From positions 497,142,133 to 497,206,132 of the forward strand of contig NC_134355.1 in NCBI RefSeq assembly GCF_048569485.1: a stretch of DNA of 64,000 nucleotides, read 5' to 3'. The notes below the pieces were generated by a model. The model was given only the letters and a program-made list of their open reading frames with translations. It made no database searches and was not told where the DNA came from. Origin of the DNA: Anomaloglossus baeobatrachus. Its lineage: Eukaryota > Chordata > Amphibia > Anura > Aromobatidae. Below, piece by piece: positions 32,651 through 43,690 of the stretch. Position 1 is the stretch's first letter, and each line of letters begins with the position of its first letter. The position numbers were made by a program, and so were the translations under genes.

Positions 32651-35600
32651 GTGTTTTCTAGTATAATGGCTTCGTTATAATTAGTTGGAGTGTGCAACGC
32701 AGGCAGATGTGCTCTGCAAATGTCTTGGCACTAGTGGGACTATAGCAAAGTCCAATAGCCACGTATAGGATGCCACTAGGTACACTGAGTGTTTGCTAGT
32801 ATAATGGCTTCGTTATAATTAGTTGGAGTGTGCAACGCAGGCAGATGCGCTCTGCAAATGTCTTGGCACTAGTGGGACTATAGCAAAGTCCAATAGCCAC
32901 GTATAGGATGCCACTAGGTACACTGTGTGTTTGCTAGTATAATGGCTGAGTTTAAAAAACTTGGAGTGTGCAATGCAGGCAGATGTGCTCTGCTAATGTC
33001 TTTGCACTAGTGGGACTATAGCAAAGTCCAATAGCCACGTATAGGATGCCACTAGGTACACTGAGTGTTTGCTAGTATAATGGCTTCGTTATAATTAGTT
33101 GGAGTGTGCAACGCAGGCAGATGCGCTCTGCAAATGTCTTGGCACTAGTGGGACTATAGCAAAGTCTAATAGCCACGTATAGGATGCCACTAGGTACACT
33201 GAGTGTTTGCTAGTATAATGGCTTCGTTATAATTTGTTGGAGTGTGCAACGCAGGCAGATGCGCTCTGCAAATGTCTTGGCACTAGTGGGACTATAGCAA
33301 AGTCCAATAGCCACGTATAGGATGCCACTAGGTACACTGAGTGTTTGCTAGTATAATGGCTTCGTTATAATTAGTTGTAGTGTGCAACGCAGGCAGATGC
33401 GCTCTGCAAATGTCTTGGCACTAGTGGGACTATAGCAAAGTCCAATAGCCACGTATAGGATGCCACTAGGTACACTGAGTGTTTGCTAGTATAATGGCTT
33501 CGTTATAATTTGTTGGAGTGTGCAACGCAGGCAGATGCGCTCTGGAAATGTCTTGGCACTAGTGGGACTATAGCAAAGTCCAATAGCCACGTATAGGATG
33601 CCACTAGGTACACTGAGTGTTTGCTAGTAAAATTGCTTAGTTTAAAAAACTTGGAGTGTGCAATGCAGGCAGATGTGCTCTGCAAATGTCTTGGCCCTAG
33701 TGGGACTATAGCAAAGTCCAATAGCCACGTATAGGATGCCACTAGGTACACTGAGTGTGTGCTAGTATAATGGCTTCGTTATAATTAGTTGGAGTGTGCA
33801 ACGCAGGCAGATGCGCTCTGCAAATGTCTTGGCACTAGTGGGACTATAGCAAAGTCCAATAGCCACGTATAGGATGCCACTAGGTACACTGAGTGTTTGC
33901 TAGTATAATGGCTTCGTTATAATTTGTTGGAGTGTGCAACGCAGGCAGATGCGCTCTGCAAATGTCTTGGCACTAGTGGGACTATAGCAAAGTCCAATAG
34001 CCACGTATAGGATGCCACTAGGTACACTGAGTGTTTGCTAGTATAATGGCTGAGTTTAAAAAACTTGGAGTGTGCAATGCAGGCAGATGTGCTCGGCTAA
34101 TGTCTTTGCACTAGTGGGACTATAGCAAAGTCCAATAGCCACGTATAGGATGCCACTAGGTACACTGAGTGTTTGCTAGTAAAATTGCTTAGTTTAAAAA
34201 ACTTGGAGTGTGCAATGCAGGCAGATGTGCTCTGCAAATGTCTTGGCCCTAGTGGGACTATAGCAAAGTCCAATAGCCACGTATAGGATGCCACTAGGTA
34301 CACTGAGTGTGTGCTAGTATAATGGCTTCGTTATAATTAGTTGGAGTGTGCAACGCAGGCAGATGCGCTCTGCAAATGTCTTGGCACTAGTGGGACTATA
34401 GCAAAGTCCAATAGCCACGTATAGGATGCCACTAGGTACACTGAGTGTTTGCTAGTATAATGGCTTCGTTATAATTTGTTGTAGTGTGCAACGCAGGCAG
34501 ATGCGCTCTGCAAATGTCTTGGCACTAGTGGGACTATAGCAAAGTCCAAAAGCCACGTATAGGATGCCACTAGGTACACTGAGTGTGTGCTAGTATAATG
34601 GCTTCGTTATAATTAGTTGGAGTGTGCAACGCAGGCAGATGCGCTCTGCAAATGTCTTGGCACTAGTGGGACTATAGCAAAGTCCAATAGCCACGTATAG
34701 GATGCCACTAGGTACACTGAGTGTTTGCTAGTATAATGGCTTCGTTATAATTAGTTGTAGTGTGCAACGCAGGCAGATGCGCTCTGCAAATGTCTTGGCA
34801 CTAGTGGGACTATAGCAAAGTCCAATAGCCACGTATAGGATGCCACTAGGTACACTGAGTGTTTGCTAGTATAATGGCTTCGTTATAATTTGTTGTAGTG
34901 TGCAACGCAGGCAGATGCGCTCTGCAAATGTCTTGGCACTAGTGGGACTATAGCAAAGTCCAATAGCCACGTATAGGATGCCACTAGGTACACTGAGTGT
35001 GTGCTAGTATAATGGCTTCGTTATAATTAGTTGGAGTGTGCAACGCAGGCAGATGCGCTCTGCAAATGTCTTGGCACTAGTGGGACTATAGCAAAGTCCA
35101 ATAGCCACGTATAGGATGCCACTAGGTACACTGAGTGTTTGCTAGTAAAATTGCTTAGTTTAAAAAACTTGGAGTGTGCAATGCAGGCAGATGTGCTCTG
35201 CAAATGTCTTGGCCCTAGTGGGACTATAGCAAAGACCAATAGCCACGTATAGGATGCCACTAGGTACACTGAGTGTGTGCTAGTATAATGGCTTCGTTAT
35301 AATTAGTTGGAGTGTGCAACGCAGGCAGATGCGCTCTGCAAATGTCTTGGCACTAGTGGGACTATAGCAAAGTCCAATAGCCACGTATAGGATGCCACTA
35401 GGTACACTGAGTGTTTGCTAGTAAAATTGCTTAGTTTAAAAAACTTGGAGTGTGCAATGTAGGCAGATGTGCTCTGCAAATGTCTTGGCCCTAGTGGGAC
35501 TATAGCAAAGTCCAATAGCCACGTATAGGATGCCACTAGGTACACTGAGTGTGTGCTAGTATAATGGCTTCGTTATAATTAGTTGGAGTGTGCAACGCAG

Positions 35601-38600
35601 GCAGATGCGCTCTGCAAATGTCTTGGCACTAGTGGGACTATAGCAAAGTCCAATAGCCACGTATAGGATGCCACTAGGTACACTGAGTGTTTGCTAGTAT
35701 AATGGCTTCGTTATAATTAGTTGGAGTGTGCAACGCAGGCAGATGCGCTCTGCAAATGTCTTGGCACTAGTGGGACTATAGCAAAGTCCAATAGCCACGT
35801 ATAGGATGCCACTAGGTACACTGAGTGTGTGCTAGTATAATGGCTTCGTTATAATTAGTTGGAGTGTGCAACGCAGGCAGATGCGCTCTGCAAATGTCTT
35901 GGCACTAGTGGGACTATAGCAAAGTCCAATAGCCACGTATAGGATGCCACTAGGTACACTGAGTGTTTGCTAGTATAATGGCTTCGTTATAATTAGTTGG
36001 AGTGTGCAACGCAGGCAGATGCGCTCTGCAAATGTCTTGGCACTAGTGGGACTATAGCAAAGTCCAATAGCCACGTATCGGATGCCACTAGGTACACTGT
36101 GTGTTTGCTAGTATAATGGCTGAGTTTAAAAAACTTGGAGTGTGCAATGCAGGCAGATGTGCTCTGCTAATGTCTTTGCACTAGTGGGACTATAGCAAAG
36201 TCCAATAGCCACGTATAGGATGCCACTAGGTACACTGAGTGTTTGCTAGTAAAATTGCTTAGTTTAAAAAACTTGGAGTGTGCAATGCAGGCAGATGTGC
36301 TCTGCAAATGTCTTGGCCCTAGTGGGACTATAGCAAAGTCCAATAGCCACGTATAGGATGCCACTAGGTACACTGAGTGTGTGCTAGTATAATGGCTTCG
36401 TTATAATTAGTTGGAGTGTGCAACGCAGGCAGATGCGCTCTGCAAATGTCTTGGCACTAGTGGGACTATAGCAAAGTCCAATAGCCACGTATAGGATGCC
36501 ACTAGGTACACTGAGTGTTTGCTAGTATAATGGCTTCGTTATAATTTGTTGGAGTGTGCAACGCAGGCAGATGCGCTCTGCAAATGTCTTGGCACTAGTG
36601 GGACTATAGCAAAGTCCAATAGCCACGTATAGGATGCCACTAGGTACACTGAGTGTTTGCTAGTATAATGGCTGAGTTTAAAAAACTTGGAGTGTGCAAT
36701 GCAGGCAGATGTGCTCTGCTAATGTCTTTGCACTAGTGGGACTATAGCAAAGTCCAATAGCCACGTATAGGATGCCACTAGGTACACTGAGTGTTTGCTA
36801 GTAAAATTGCTTAGTTTAAAAAACTTGGAGTGTGCAATGCAGGCAGATGTGCTCTGCAAATGTCTTGGCCCTAGTGGGACTATAGCAAAGTCCAATAGCC
36901 ACGTATAGGATGCCACTAGGTACACTGAGTGTGTGCTAGTATAATGGCTTCGTTATAATTAGTTGGAGTGTGCAACGCAGGCAGATGCGCTCTGCAAATG
37001 TCTTGGCACTAGTGGGACTATAGCAAAGTCCAATAGCCACGTATAGGATGCCACTAGGTACACTGAGTGTTTGCTAGTATAATGGCTTCGTTATAATTTG
37101 TTGTAGTGTGCAACGCAGGCAGATGCGCTCTGCAAATGTCTTGGCACTAGTGGGACTATAGCAAAGTCCAATAGCCACGTATAGGATGCCACTAGGTACA
37201 CTGAGTGTGTGCTAGTATAATGGCTTCGTTATAAATAGTTGGAGTGTGCAACGCAGGCAGATGCGCTCTGCAAATGTCTTGGCACTAGTGGGACTATAGC
37301 AAAGTCCAATAGCCACGTATAGGATGCCACTAGGTACACTGAGTGTTTGCTAGTATAATGGCTTCGTTATAATTAGTTGTAGTGTGCAACGCAGGCAGAT
37401 GCGCTCTGCAAATGTCTTGGCACTAGTGGGACTATAGCAAAGTCCAATAGCCACGTATAGGATGCCACTAGGTACACTGAGTGTTTGCTAGTATAATGGC
37501 TTCGTTATAATTTGTTGGAGTGTGCAACGCAGGCAGATGCGCTCTGCAAATGTCTTGGCACTAGTGGGACTATAGCAAAGTCCAATAGCCACGTATAGGA
37601 TGCCACTAGGTACACTGAGTGTTTGCTAGTATAATGGCTGAGTTTAAAAAACTTGGAGTGTGCAATGCAGGCAGATGTGCTCTGCTAATGTCTTTGCACT
37701 AGTGGGACTATAGCAAAGTCCAATAGCCACGTATAGGATGCCACTAGGTACACTGAGTGTTTGCTAGTAAAATTGCTTAGTTTAAAAAACTTGGAGTGTG
37801 CAATGCAGGCAGATGTGCTCTGCAAATGTCTTGGCCCTAGTGGGACTATAGCAAAGTCCAATAGCCACGTATAGGATGCCACTAGGTACACTGAGTGTGT
37901 GCTAGTATAATGGCTTCGTTATAATTAGTTGGAGTGTGCAACGCAGGCAGATGCGCTCTGCAAATGTCTTGGCACTAGTGGGACTATAGCAAAGTCCAAT
38001 AGCCACGTATAGGATGCCACTAGGTACACTGAGTGTTTGCTAGTATAATGGCTTCGTTATAATTTGTTGGAGTGTGCAACGCAGGCAGATGCGCTCTGCA
38101 AATGTCTTGGCACTAGTGGGACTATAGCAAAGTCCAATAGCCACGTATAGGATGCCACTAGGTACACTGAGTGTTTGCTAGTATAATGGCTGAGTTTAAA
38201 AAACTTGGAGTGTGCAATGCAGGCAGATGTGCTCTGCTAATGTCTTTGCACTAGTGGGACTATAGCAAAGTCCAATAGCCACGTATAGGATGCCACTAGG
38301 TACACTGAGTGTTTGCTAGTAAAATTGCTTAGTTTAAAAAACTTGGAGTGTGCAATGCAGGCAGATGTGCTCTGCAAATGTCTTGGCCCTAGTGGGACTA
38401 TAGCAAAGTCCAATAGCCACGTATAGGATGCCACTAGGTACACTGAGTGTGTGCTAGTATAATGGCTTCGTTATAATTAGTTGGAGTGTGCAACGCAGGC
38501 AGATGCGCTCTGCAAATGTCTTGGCACTAGTGGGACTATAGCAAAGTCCAATAGCCACGTATAGGATGCCACTAGGTACACTGAGTGTTTGCTAGTATAA

Positions 38601-38629
38601 TGGCTTAGTTAGAATGAGTTGGAGTGTGC
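32531..38629. repeat. Satellite array 2: ~44 units of 138 bp upstream of the transposase
   Basis: Head-to-tail units containing GGAGTGTGCAACGCAGGCAG, AATGTCTTGGCACTAGTGGG, CAAAGTCCAATAGCCACG and GGATGCCACTAGGTACACTG. Three versions alternate: TTCGTTATAATTAGTTGG, TTGCTTAGTTTAAAAAACTTGG and GCTGAGTTTAAAAAACTTGG. The period is 138, i.e. 46 codons, so minus-strand frames repeat MYLVASYTWLLDFAIVPL, but stops limit them to about 80 codons. These are not genes. The array begins about 125 bp upstream of the transposase ATG and ends at the right terminal region. Confidence 0.95.
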
Positions 38630-39423
38630 AGAGGACAAGAGGGTACAGTGGCAGGATTGTGGGGTCTGGGTAGAGGAATGGAAGCCTGCCTTTCTATTCC
38701 CTCCTAATGGTGAAATGCAGGGAGGAAATCCCTGACCTGGGCTACACAGACGCTGTTGCTGTTTGCAGGACCTGTCACCTATGGCTCTCTGACCCTGCCG
38801 GTACGAGCCCTTAAAAGGACTGCTAGAATGTGCTCTCCCTAAGCTGTCTAACGCTGTGTATGCAGCGCATACAGCTGTATCGGCGATAGGACAAAGGACG
38901 GAACTGCGACAGTGATGTCTGACACCAAAGACTCAGAAGGCAGATAATGGCGATCGTGAAGAAAATGTCCGGTTTTATAATGCAGGGACATGTGACATGC
39001 AGATCCTATCACACATGCCGTTGCTTCTCTGCCTCAAAGTCCACTTAGGTGTGTGTGTGTCTGTGATTGGCTGACATGCTGGCCAGCCCCACAAGACGCG
39101 CGCGCTTAGGGAAGGAAGACAAGAAAAAAAAAAAAAAAAAAGGCGATCGCCATTATAGAAACAGCAGTGATCTGAAGGCGCTGTTCACGCACACTATACA
39201 CTGAAATGTGATAATAGTTTGATTCACAGAGTGACTTACACTATTACAGCAGAAACCAAGCTAAGATTTAGCTGTTTTTTGGCTGCTAGAACCGTTCTCG
39301 AACGTTTCTAGAACTATCGAGCTTTTGCAAAAAGCTCGAGTTCTAGTTCGATCTAGAACATGCCCCAAAATCACTCGAGCCTAGAACTGGAGAACCACGA
39401 ACCACGAACCGCGCTCAACTCTA
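38630..39423. mobile_element. hAT right terminus
   Basis: Unique non-coding DNA with an A18-19 run near 39122-39140. It is followed by a terminal segment rich in TCTAGAAC/GTTCTAGA words and a hairpin at 39308-39346 (CTAGAACTATCGAGCTTTT against AAAAAGCTCGAGTTCTAG). The last ~150 bp match the right end of the 48489-55171 element. It ends CGCTCAACTCTA. Confidence 0.8.
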
Positions 39424-39431
39424 CATATAAC

Positions 39432-39778
39432 ACTTTGTCATTCACCATTTGGAGTGTCCGCGTCACGGACTAGGCGCATGCGCGGTAAGGTATTTTGCGA
39501 TGGGCTGTCCTATTTGGGTGAGGGGGCGGACTGCCAGGCGCAGATGCGTCTCGCTCTTACATCACGAATGTGGTGTTAAGAGCGCGCTGGATATGAATTG
39601 ACGTCACTTCCTGTGGGACGCTGTGCGTTCCACTGATGCGCTCCACCGCATAGAACGGAAGCGATGGGCGCAGTCATGGAAGTGACGTCAGACGCCGACA
39701 GGAGAGCGGCGACTACTTAAAAAGTGCTCTGACTGGGCAGCGGTGTACAGCTAATAAGATGTATACTGTCACCGTCTG
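39432..39778 (+). promoter_or_regulatory. PLE 3' region with promoter-like motif cluster
   Basis: GC-rich, unlike the AT-leaning first part of the PLE 3' region. It contains an NRF1-like palindrome GGCGCATGCGCGG (39473-39485) and two CRE-type TGACGTCA sites (39599-39606, 39683-39690). Each CRE is next to an ETS-like CTTCC/GGAAG core, and the two are arranged as mirror images. It lies just upstream of the second pLTR copy and has no counterpart upstream of the 5' copy. Confidence 0.4.
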
Positions 39779-40472
39779 ATAAGTCATTGTAATCTCTTTG
39801 TTTCTTCTATATAGGGAGAGATCTATTGGGGGCCACTGTATATATATATAAAAAAAAGAACCCCTGTTTATTCTCCCCATGTTCTCATTTTTTCTAGATT
39901 AACCCAGTAAGAGGTCGTCTCCTCATTAACTCCCCTGATGAATGATATATAGGAAACGCGTCGGGAGAAGGGAGAAGGAGATTCTAGGAGAGGATAGTTT
40001 GTCCCTTCTTAAGGGGTCCAAGACCTGTGTGGTGAGGGTCTGTTTTGGAAACGCCGAATATGAAGACTAACTGAACATATTTGGGAGACAAGACACCAGC
40101 AATTGGGTGAGATTGTTCCCTATCAGACACAACCAGGTTAACAACTTGGCTATTTGAATCCCTGGTTAACGCTGATTTGTTTAACCGAATGTGAAGCATA
40201 TTAGTCACACACCTGTGGGTATCATGGTCACCTTAGTGATTAACGCCACTGTTGATTTGTGAATGGGATCCAAGTGAGCGTCCGCATTAATAATCTTGAC
40301 CATATCGGTTAAATTTGTTTATTTTGCCAGCACCAATTATATGTAGGTGTCATTGCGTGTTTACAGGGTATGCCAGTCCCCCGAGTTGTATGGAGGATCT
40401 TGCAACCTATTGAATTTTATGCATAGGCAAGGTGATCCTTCCCTATTTTTAGAGGAATTATTAAAAGTTATA
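39779..40472 (+). repeat. PLE pLTR-like direct repeat, 3' copy
   Basis: Matches 8193-8893 end to end with about sixteen scattered differences and a shorter (TA)n run. It ends AATTATTAAAAGTTATA, directly before the right copy of the 16-bp target duplication (40473-40488). Confidence 0.85.
39935..39962 (+). ncRNA. Hammerhead-ribozyme-like motif in 3' pLTR
   Basis: Same arrangement as at 8354: CTGATGA, AT-rich spacer, GAAAC, GCGTC. The core is unchanged between the two copies. The nearest difference is the base right after GCGTC. Confidence 0.5.
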
Positions 40473-40488
40473 TTATTGTCCATCCATA

Positions 40489-40735
40489 CACGAAAGTCTT
40501 TTTCAGTGACTGTTTTATCCAGTGTTGTACAATTAAGTATATAATTATGCATTTTAGTTCCTTTATCCAAGTGCATGACCTTATGGTAACAATGTTTTGA
40601 ACTTTTGACTTTCAGGATCCATATTTCCCCATCAACTACAGCTTCTAATTTGAGAACTTCATTTTATAGACAATCATCTTAACTATCTCACACATAAATT
40701 TGACCTGCAAGTACTTGGTATATAATTAGTTATGC
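40489..40735 (-). mobile_element. CR1-like LINE tail remnant, second half
   Basis: AT-rich, including CTTTTTCAGTGACTGTTTTA, CCAGTGTTGTACAATTAAG and CCAAGTGCATGACCTTATGG, which are words I associate with the same LINE tail as 7135-7864. Its start coincides with the outer edge of the PLE target duplication, so the two halves were one sequence before the PLE inserted. Confidence 0.55.
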
Positions 40736-40789
40736 AGATTGTTTTTGTGATTTTTTTTTTATTCCTGTATATATGATGCGGTTCTCAAC

Positions 40790-41560
40790 GACGAGCTATG
40801 TATGGAATGAAATGGTGAAATGAAATGAAATGAAATGGTGGAATGGTGGAAGGGGATGAGGGTAAAGCCAACCTGCTGAATGATTTTTTTTCTACGGTTT
40901 TTATACAAGAAAATGCCATGGCAGATGACATGACCAGTGATACCATAAATTCACCCTTGAATATTACCTGCTTAACCCAACAGGAAGTACGCCGCCGCCT
41001 TGAAATCACTAAGGTTGAAAAATCTCCGGGCCCGGATGGCATACACCCCAGAGTACTACAGGAATTGAGTTCTGTGATAGATAGACCATTATTTTTAATC
41101 TTCTCAGATTCCTTAATAACAGGGTCGGTACCGCAGGACTGGCGCATAGCAAATGTGGTGCCAATATTCAAAAAGGGGACAAAAACTGAGCCGGGAAATT
41201 ATAGGCCGGTAAGTTTAACCTCTACGGTTGGTAAAATCCTTGAGGGTTTCTTGAGAGATGCTATACTGGAGTATCTCAAGAAAAATAACCTTATGACAGA
41301 GTATCAACATGGGTTTATAAGGGATCGATCCTGTCAAACTAATTTGATCAGCTTCTATGAAGAGGTAAGTTCAAGTCTGGACCAGGGAAATGCAGTGGAT
41401 GTTGTGTATATGGACTTTTCAAAAGCTTTTGATACGGTGCCACACAAAAGGTTGGTACATAAAATGAGAATAATGGGGATAGGGGAAAATATGTGTAACT
41501 GGGTTAAAAACTGGCTAAGTGATAGGAAACAAAGGGTGGTTATTAATGGTACGTACTCGG
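40790..41560 (+). pseudogene. LINE reverse transcriptase fragment (CR1/L2/Rex1-like)
   Basis: An open stretch of about 244 codons with the first half of a non-LTR reverse transcriptase: KANLLNDFFSTVF, KSPGPDGIHPRVL, VPIFKKG, NYRPVSLTST, EYQHGFIRDRSCQTNL, the catalytic-Asp motif VYMDFSKAFDTVPHKRL, and NWLSDRKQRVVING. The FADD box, thumb and endonuclease are missing. It starts next to a short (GAAAT)n run at 40805-40835 and is cut off at about 41560 by a MITE-like sequence. Translation beyond that point is foreign. It is a dead, truncated LINE copy on the strand opposite to the neighbouring LINE pieces. Confidence 0.85.
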
Positions 41561-41561
41561 A

Positions 41562-41762
41562 CTGCAGCATAAATTGACATTCTGAGGCTCGGGAAGCAGC
41601 AGCACAGGTCAGTTTATGCTGCGGAGAAAAGAAGCACAGTGGGCATGGGATTTCTAAAAATCCTTCTACTCTGCTTCTACTGCACAACGCAGCATTATGG
41701 ACGCAGGGAAAACACTCTGCGCCAAAAATGCTGCAAACCCGGATTGTGGGCACATAGCCTAA
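41562..41762. mobile_element. MITE fragment ending GGGCACATAGCCT
   Basis: Contains TTTATGCTGCGGAGAAAAGA and GAAAACACTCTGCGCC and ends GGGCACATAGCCT, the same terminus as the MITE at 5494-5899. It interrupts the LINE frame. The other end is not clear. Confidence 0.5.
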
Positions 41763-41839
41763 AAAGCTACAATGGATGAATGGGCAGATGTCAAACATAT
41801 ATACAACCTCCCACCCCCTGCATATTCTAAGCTGGAGCA

Positions 41840-43150
41840 CTTTAGTGCCTTTCATGTTGCACTAAAGGGTGCCTAGCCTTGTATTTAGCCCAAAAAAAAA
41901 AAATAAAATAAACAAATTTGGAGGGCTCCTCAAGCTGTTTTTTTTTTATTTATAAATAAATAATTTAAAAAACAAACAAACATGGGGTCAAACCAATTAG
42001 ATCACCAGCCAAGGTGAAGCTGACAGCTGGGGTCTGGTATTCTCAGGGTGGGAAGAGCCACGGTTATTGGATTCTTCCCAGCCTAAAAATAGCAGGCCCC
42101 AGCCGCCCCAGAAGTGTCGAATCTATTAGATGCGCCAATCCAGGCGCTTCGCCCCAACTCATCCCATTGCCCTGGTGTGGTGGCAAATGGGGTAATAAAT
42201 GGGGTTGATACCAGCTGTAATGTCACCTGTCATCAAGCCCAGCAGTTAGTGATGTCACGGCATCTATTTGATACCCGACATAACTAATTGACATTAATAA
42301 AAGAAAAAACTACAACAAAAAAAATATTTGAAAAACACTCCCCAAAATATTCCCTTTTTCACAAATTTATTGAATTTAAAAACAAAAATCGGGTCCGCTG
42401 TAATCCATTTTGGAGGTCCCACGACGATTCTGGACCTTCTAGAATATGGGGGCATGTTCAAGGAACGTATATCCCATTTTCTAGGAGTGCAGACCCTCCA
42501 TGTGAGGAAAGTGGGTGCAAAGAATCTGCACCCACACTCCCCGGGTAACAGCAGCAGAGTGCGAACAGCCAGCCAGCGTTTCTGAAAGCAGGAAGCTGAG
42601 CTAATAGCAGCTCTCTGCGCATGCGAGCAGCGTGCATTGTGAAGGAGGAGGGGGCCGCGGGGGATCAGCGCTGCACTAGGTACGGGGGTAACCGGGGGAC
42701 ACCAGGGGGTATAGAGGGTGACTTTGCAGGGCCTGGGGAGAAGTTTTCTGTCTCATGTGTCATGGCACATGTGACAAAAATCAGAGGAAGAGCTCTGCTG
42801 TGCGCGCGGCCATCTTGGATTTTAGGGAGGTGGTTGGAGGTCGGGGTGGGCACTGTGGCGACACCGGGGAGACCAGAGGGGACCGAGTAGGAGATTTATC
42901 TCCCATCTAACATGTCTGATCATGCCAGGTGGGAGATAAATCATTTATTACCGGCACTGTTATTTACTATAACGTTGTATACCGATGATCACGTGACTGG
43001 GGACCAGAAAAACCATCCCGAATCATGATCTCCAGGGTCTCAGCGATCCCGGTAGCTGAAGCCCTGGAAATTTTGCAACGCTGGGGGGCACTATTTACCT
43101 TTTTCTGACTGCCGTTTTAAAATGGCAGATCAGAATAAGTACCCTTTTTT
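41840..43150 (+). mobile_element. Interior fragment of a hAT-derived non-autonomous repeat
   Basis: Two modules seen again inside the hAT element at 48489-55171. Module 1 (about 41970-42290; copies at 51640-51930 and 53990-54270) has ATCACCAGCCAAGG, CCTAAAAATAGCAGGCC and GATGTGCCAATCC-like words. Module 2 (about 42400-43130; copies at 52030-52200 plus 52790-53340) has GGACC(T/G)TCTAGAATATGGGG, GTGTCATGGCACATG and GCGCGGCCATCTTGGATT. No terminal repeats were found, so it is a decayed internal piece. No protein. Confidence 0.65.
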
Positions 43151-43309
43151 CCGCCGTTTTAATACATAAGGCGCTTATAATGGGGTTAAACCTCTATTCA
43201 GCCATAGTGGTTTCCTCCTATTTATAACTTGCTTATTCAAATTGACTATAGTGTATGTTATGGACAGGTCCTATTCAGGATGCTTATAAGTGTCCCTTTT
43301 GCTTTGTGT

Positions 43310-43690
43310 ACTTTATTTCTCAGGACATTGCCCCACTTTAGGGCACCAAGTTAGTCTCTTATACTTTTTAAATTTGTCTTCCTGAAATGTATTGTCCTTG
43401 TACCCCTCTTTTAGATATCTTATTAAAGAATACATGAAAATTATTTTGTGATCCCTAGTACCCAAATGACCCCCAACCCGTATATTTGATATGCAGTCTG
43501 GCCTTTTGGTTGATATTAGGTCTAGTAGTGCCCCCCTTCTAGTTGGGTTCTGAACCAGTTGTAAAATGTAATTGGCTCTCATTGTTGTCATAAACCTGTT
43601 TCCTTTTTGCTAGACCTGCAGGCTTCTGCTCCCCAATTTATATCAGGGTATTTGATGTCCCCCATGAGAAGACTTCTCCCTTATTCCATG
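43310..43690 (-). pseudogene. LINE endonuclease-domain fragment
   Basis: The minus strand encodes, with stops, the end of an APE-type endonuclease: a GD-x-KYPDINWGAEA word near 43640-43680, then LQLVQNPTRRGALLDLI and VGGHLGTRDHK. These match the usual order PDI-W ... PTRRGALLDLILTN ... LG-SDH of CR1-like LINEs. It is short and decayed. Confidence 0.7.

Larger units (their letters stand above)
12517..39423 (-). mobile_element. Giant autonomous hAT transposon, 26.9 kb, with two satellite arrays
   Basis: The ends are TAGAGATGAGCG (12517) and the complement of CGCTCAACTCTA (39423), a short imperfect TIR. They are flanked by perfect 8-bp duplications CATATAAC at 12509-12516 and 39424-39431, the hallmark of hAT insertion. 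From left to right: a left terminus with a 44-bp palindrome, an array of ~68 units of ~234 bp, one intact transposase gene on the minus strand, an array of ~44 units of 138 bp, and a right terminus with a hairpin. Known hAT elements are usually a few kb long, and here about 22 kb of the length is satellite. Everything lies between one pair of TIRs and one TSD, so the arrays belong to the transposon and are not neighbouring chromosomal satellite. It sits inside the PLE 3' region. Confidence 0.88.
7881..40472 (+). mobile_element. Penelope-like retroelement (PLE), split by a 26.9-kb hAT
   Basis: The element runs: 5' inverted arm (7881-8192), pLTR-like repeat (8193-8893), ORF1 (8972-9721), ORF2 with RT and GIY-YIG (to 12051), 3' region (12052-12508, interrupted, resuming 39432-39778), and a second pLTR-like repeat (39779-40472). 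The 16-bp target duplication TTATTGTCCATCCATA lies at 7865-7880 and 40473-40488, so both outer ends are defined. With the hAT removed the element is about 5.7 kb. The two pLTR copies differ at roughly sixteen positions by my eye count, mostly single bases, which suggests a fairly young insertion. It landed in a minus-strand LINE tail. Confidence 0.85.

Noticed and set aside
33503-38443. Repeated MYLVASYTWLLDFAIVPL frames in array 2
   Set aside because: A by-product of a 138-bp (46-codon) unit. The frames are interrupted regularly and have no start context, domain or conservation argument.
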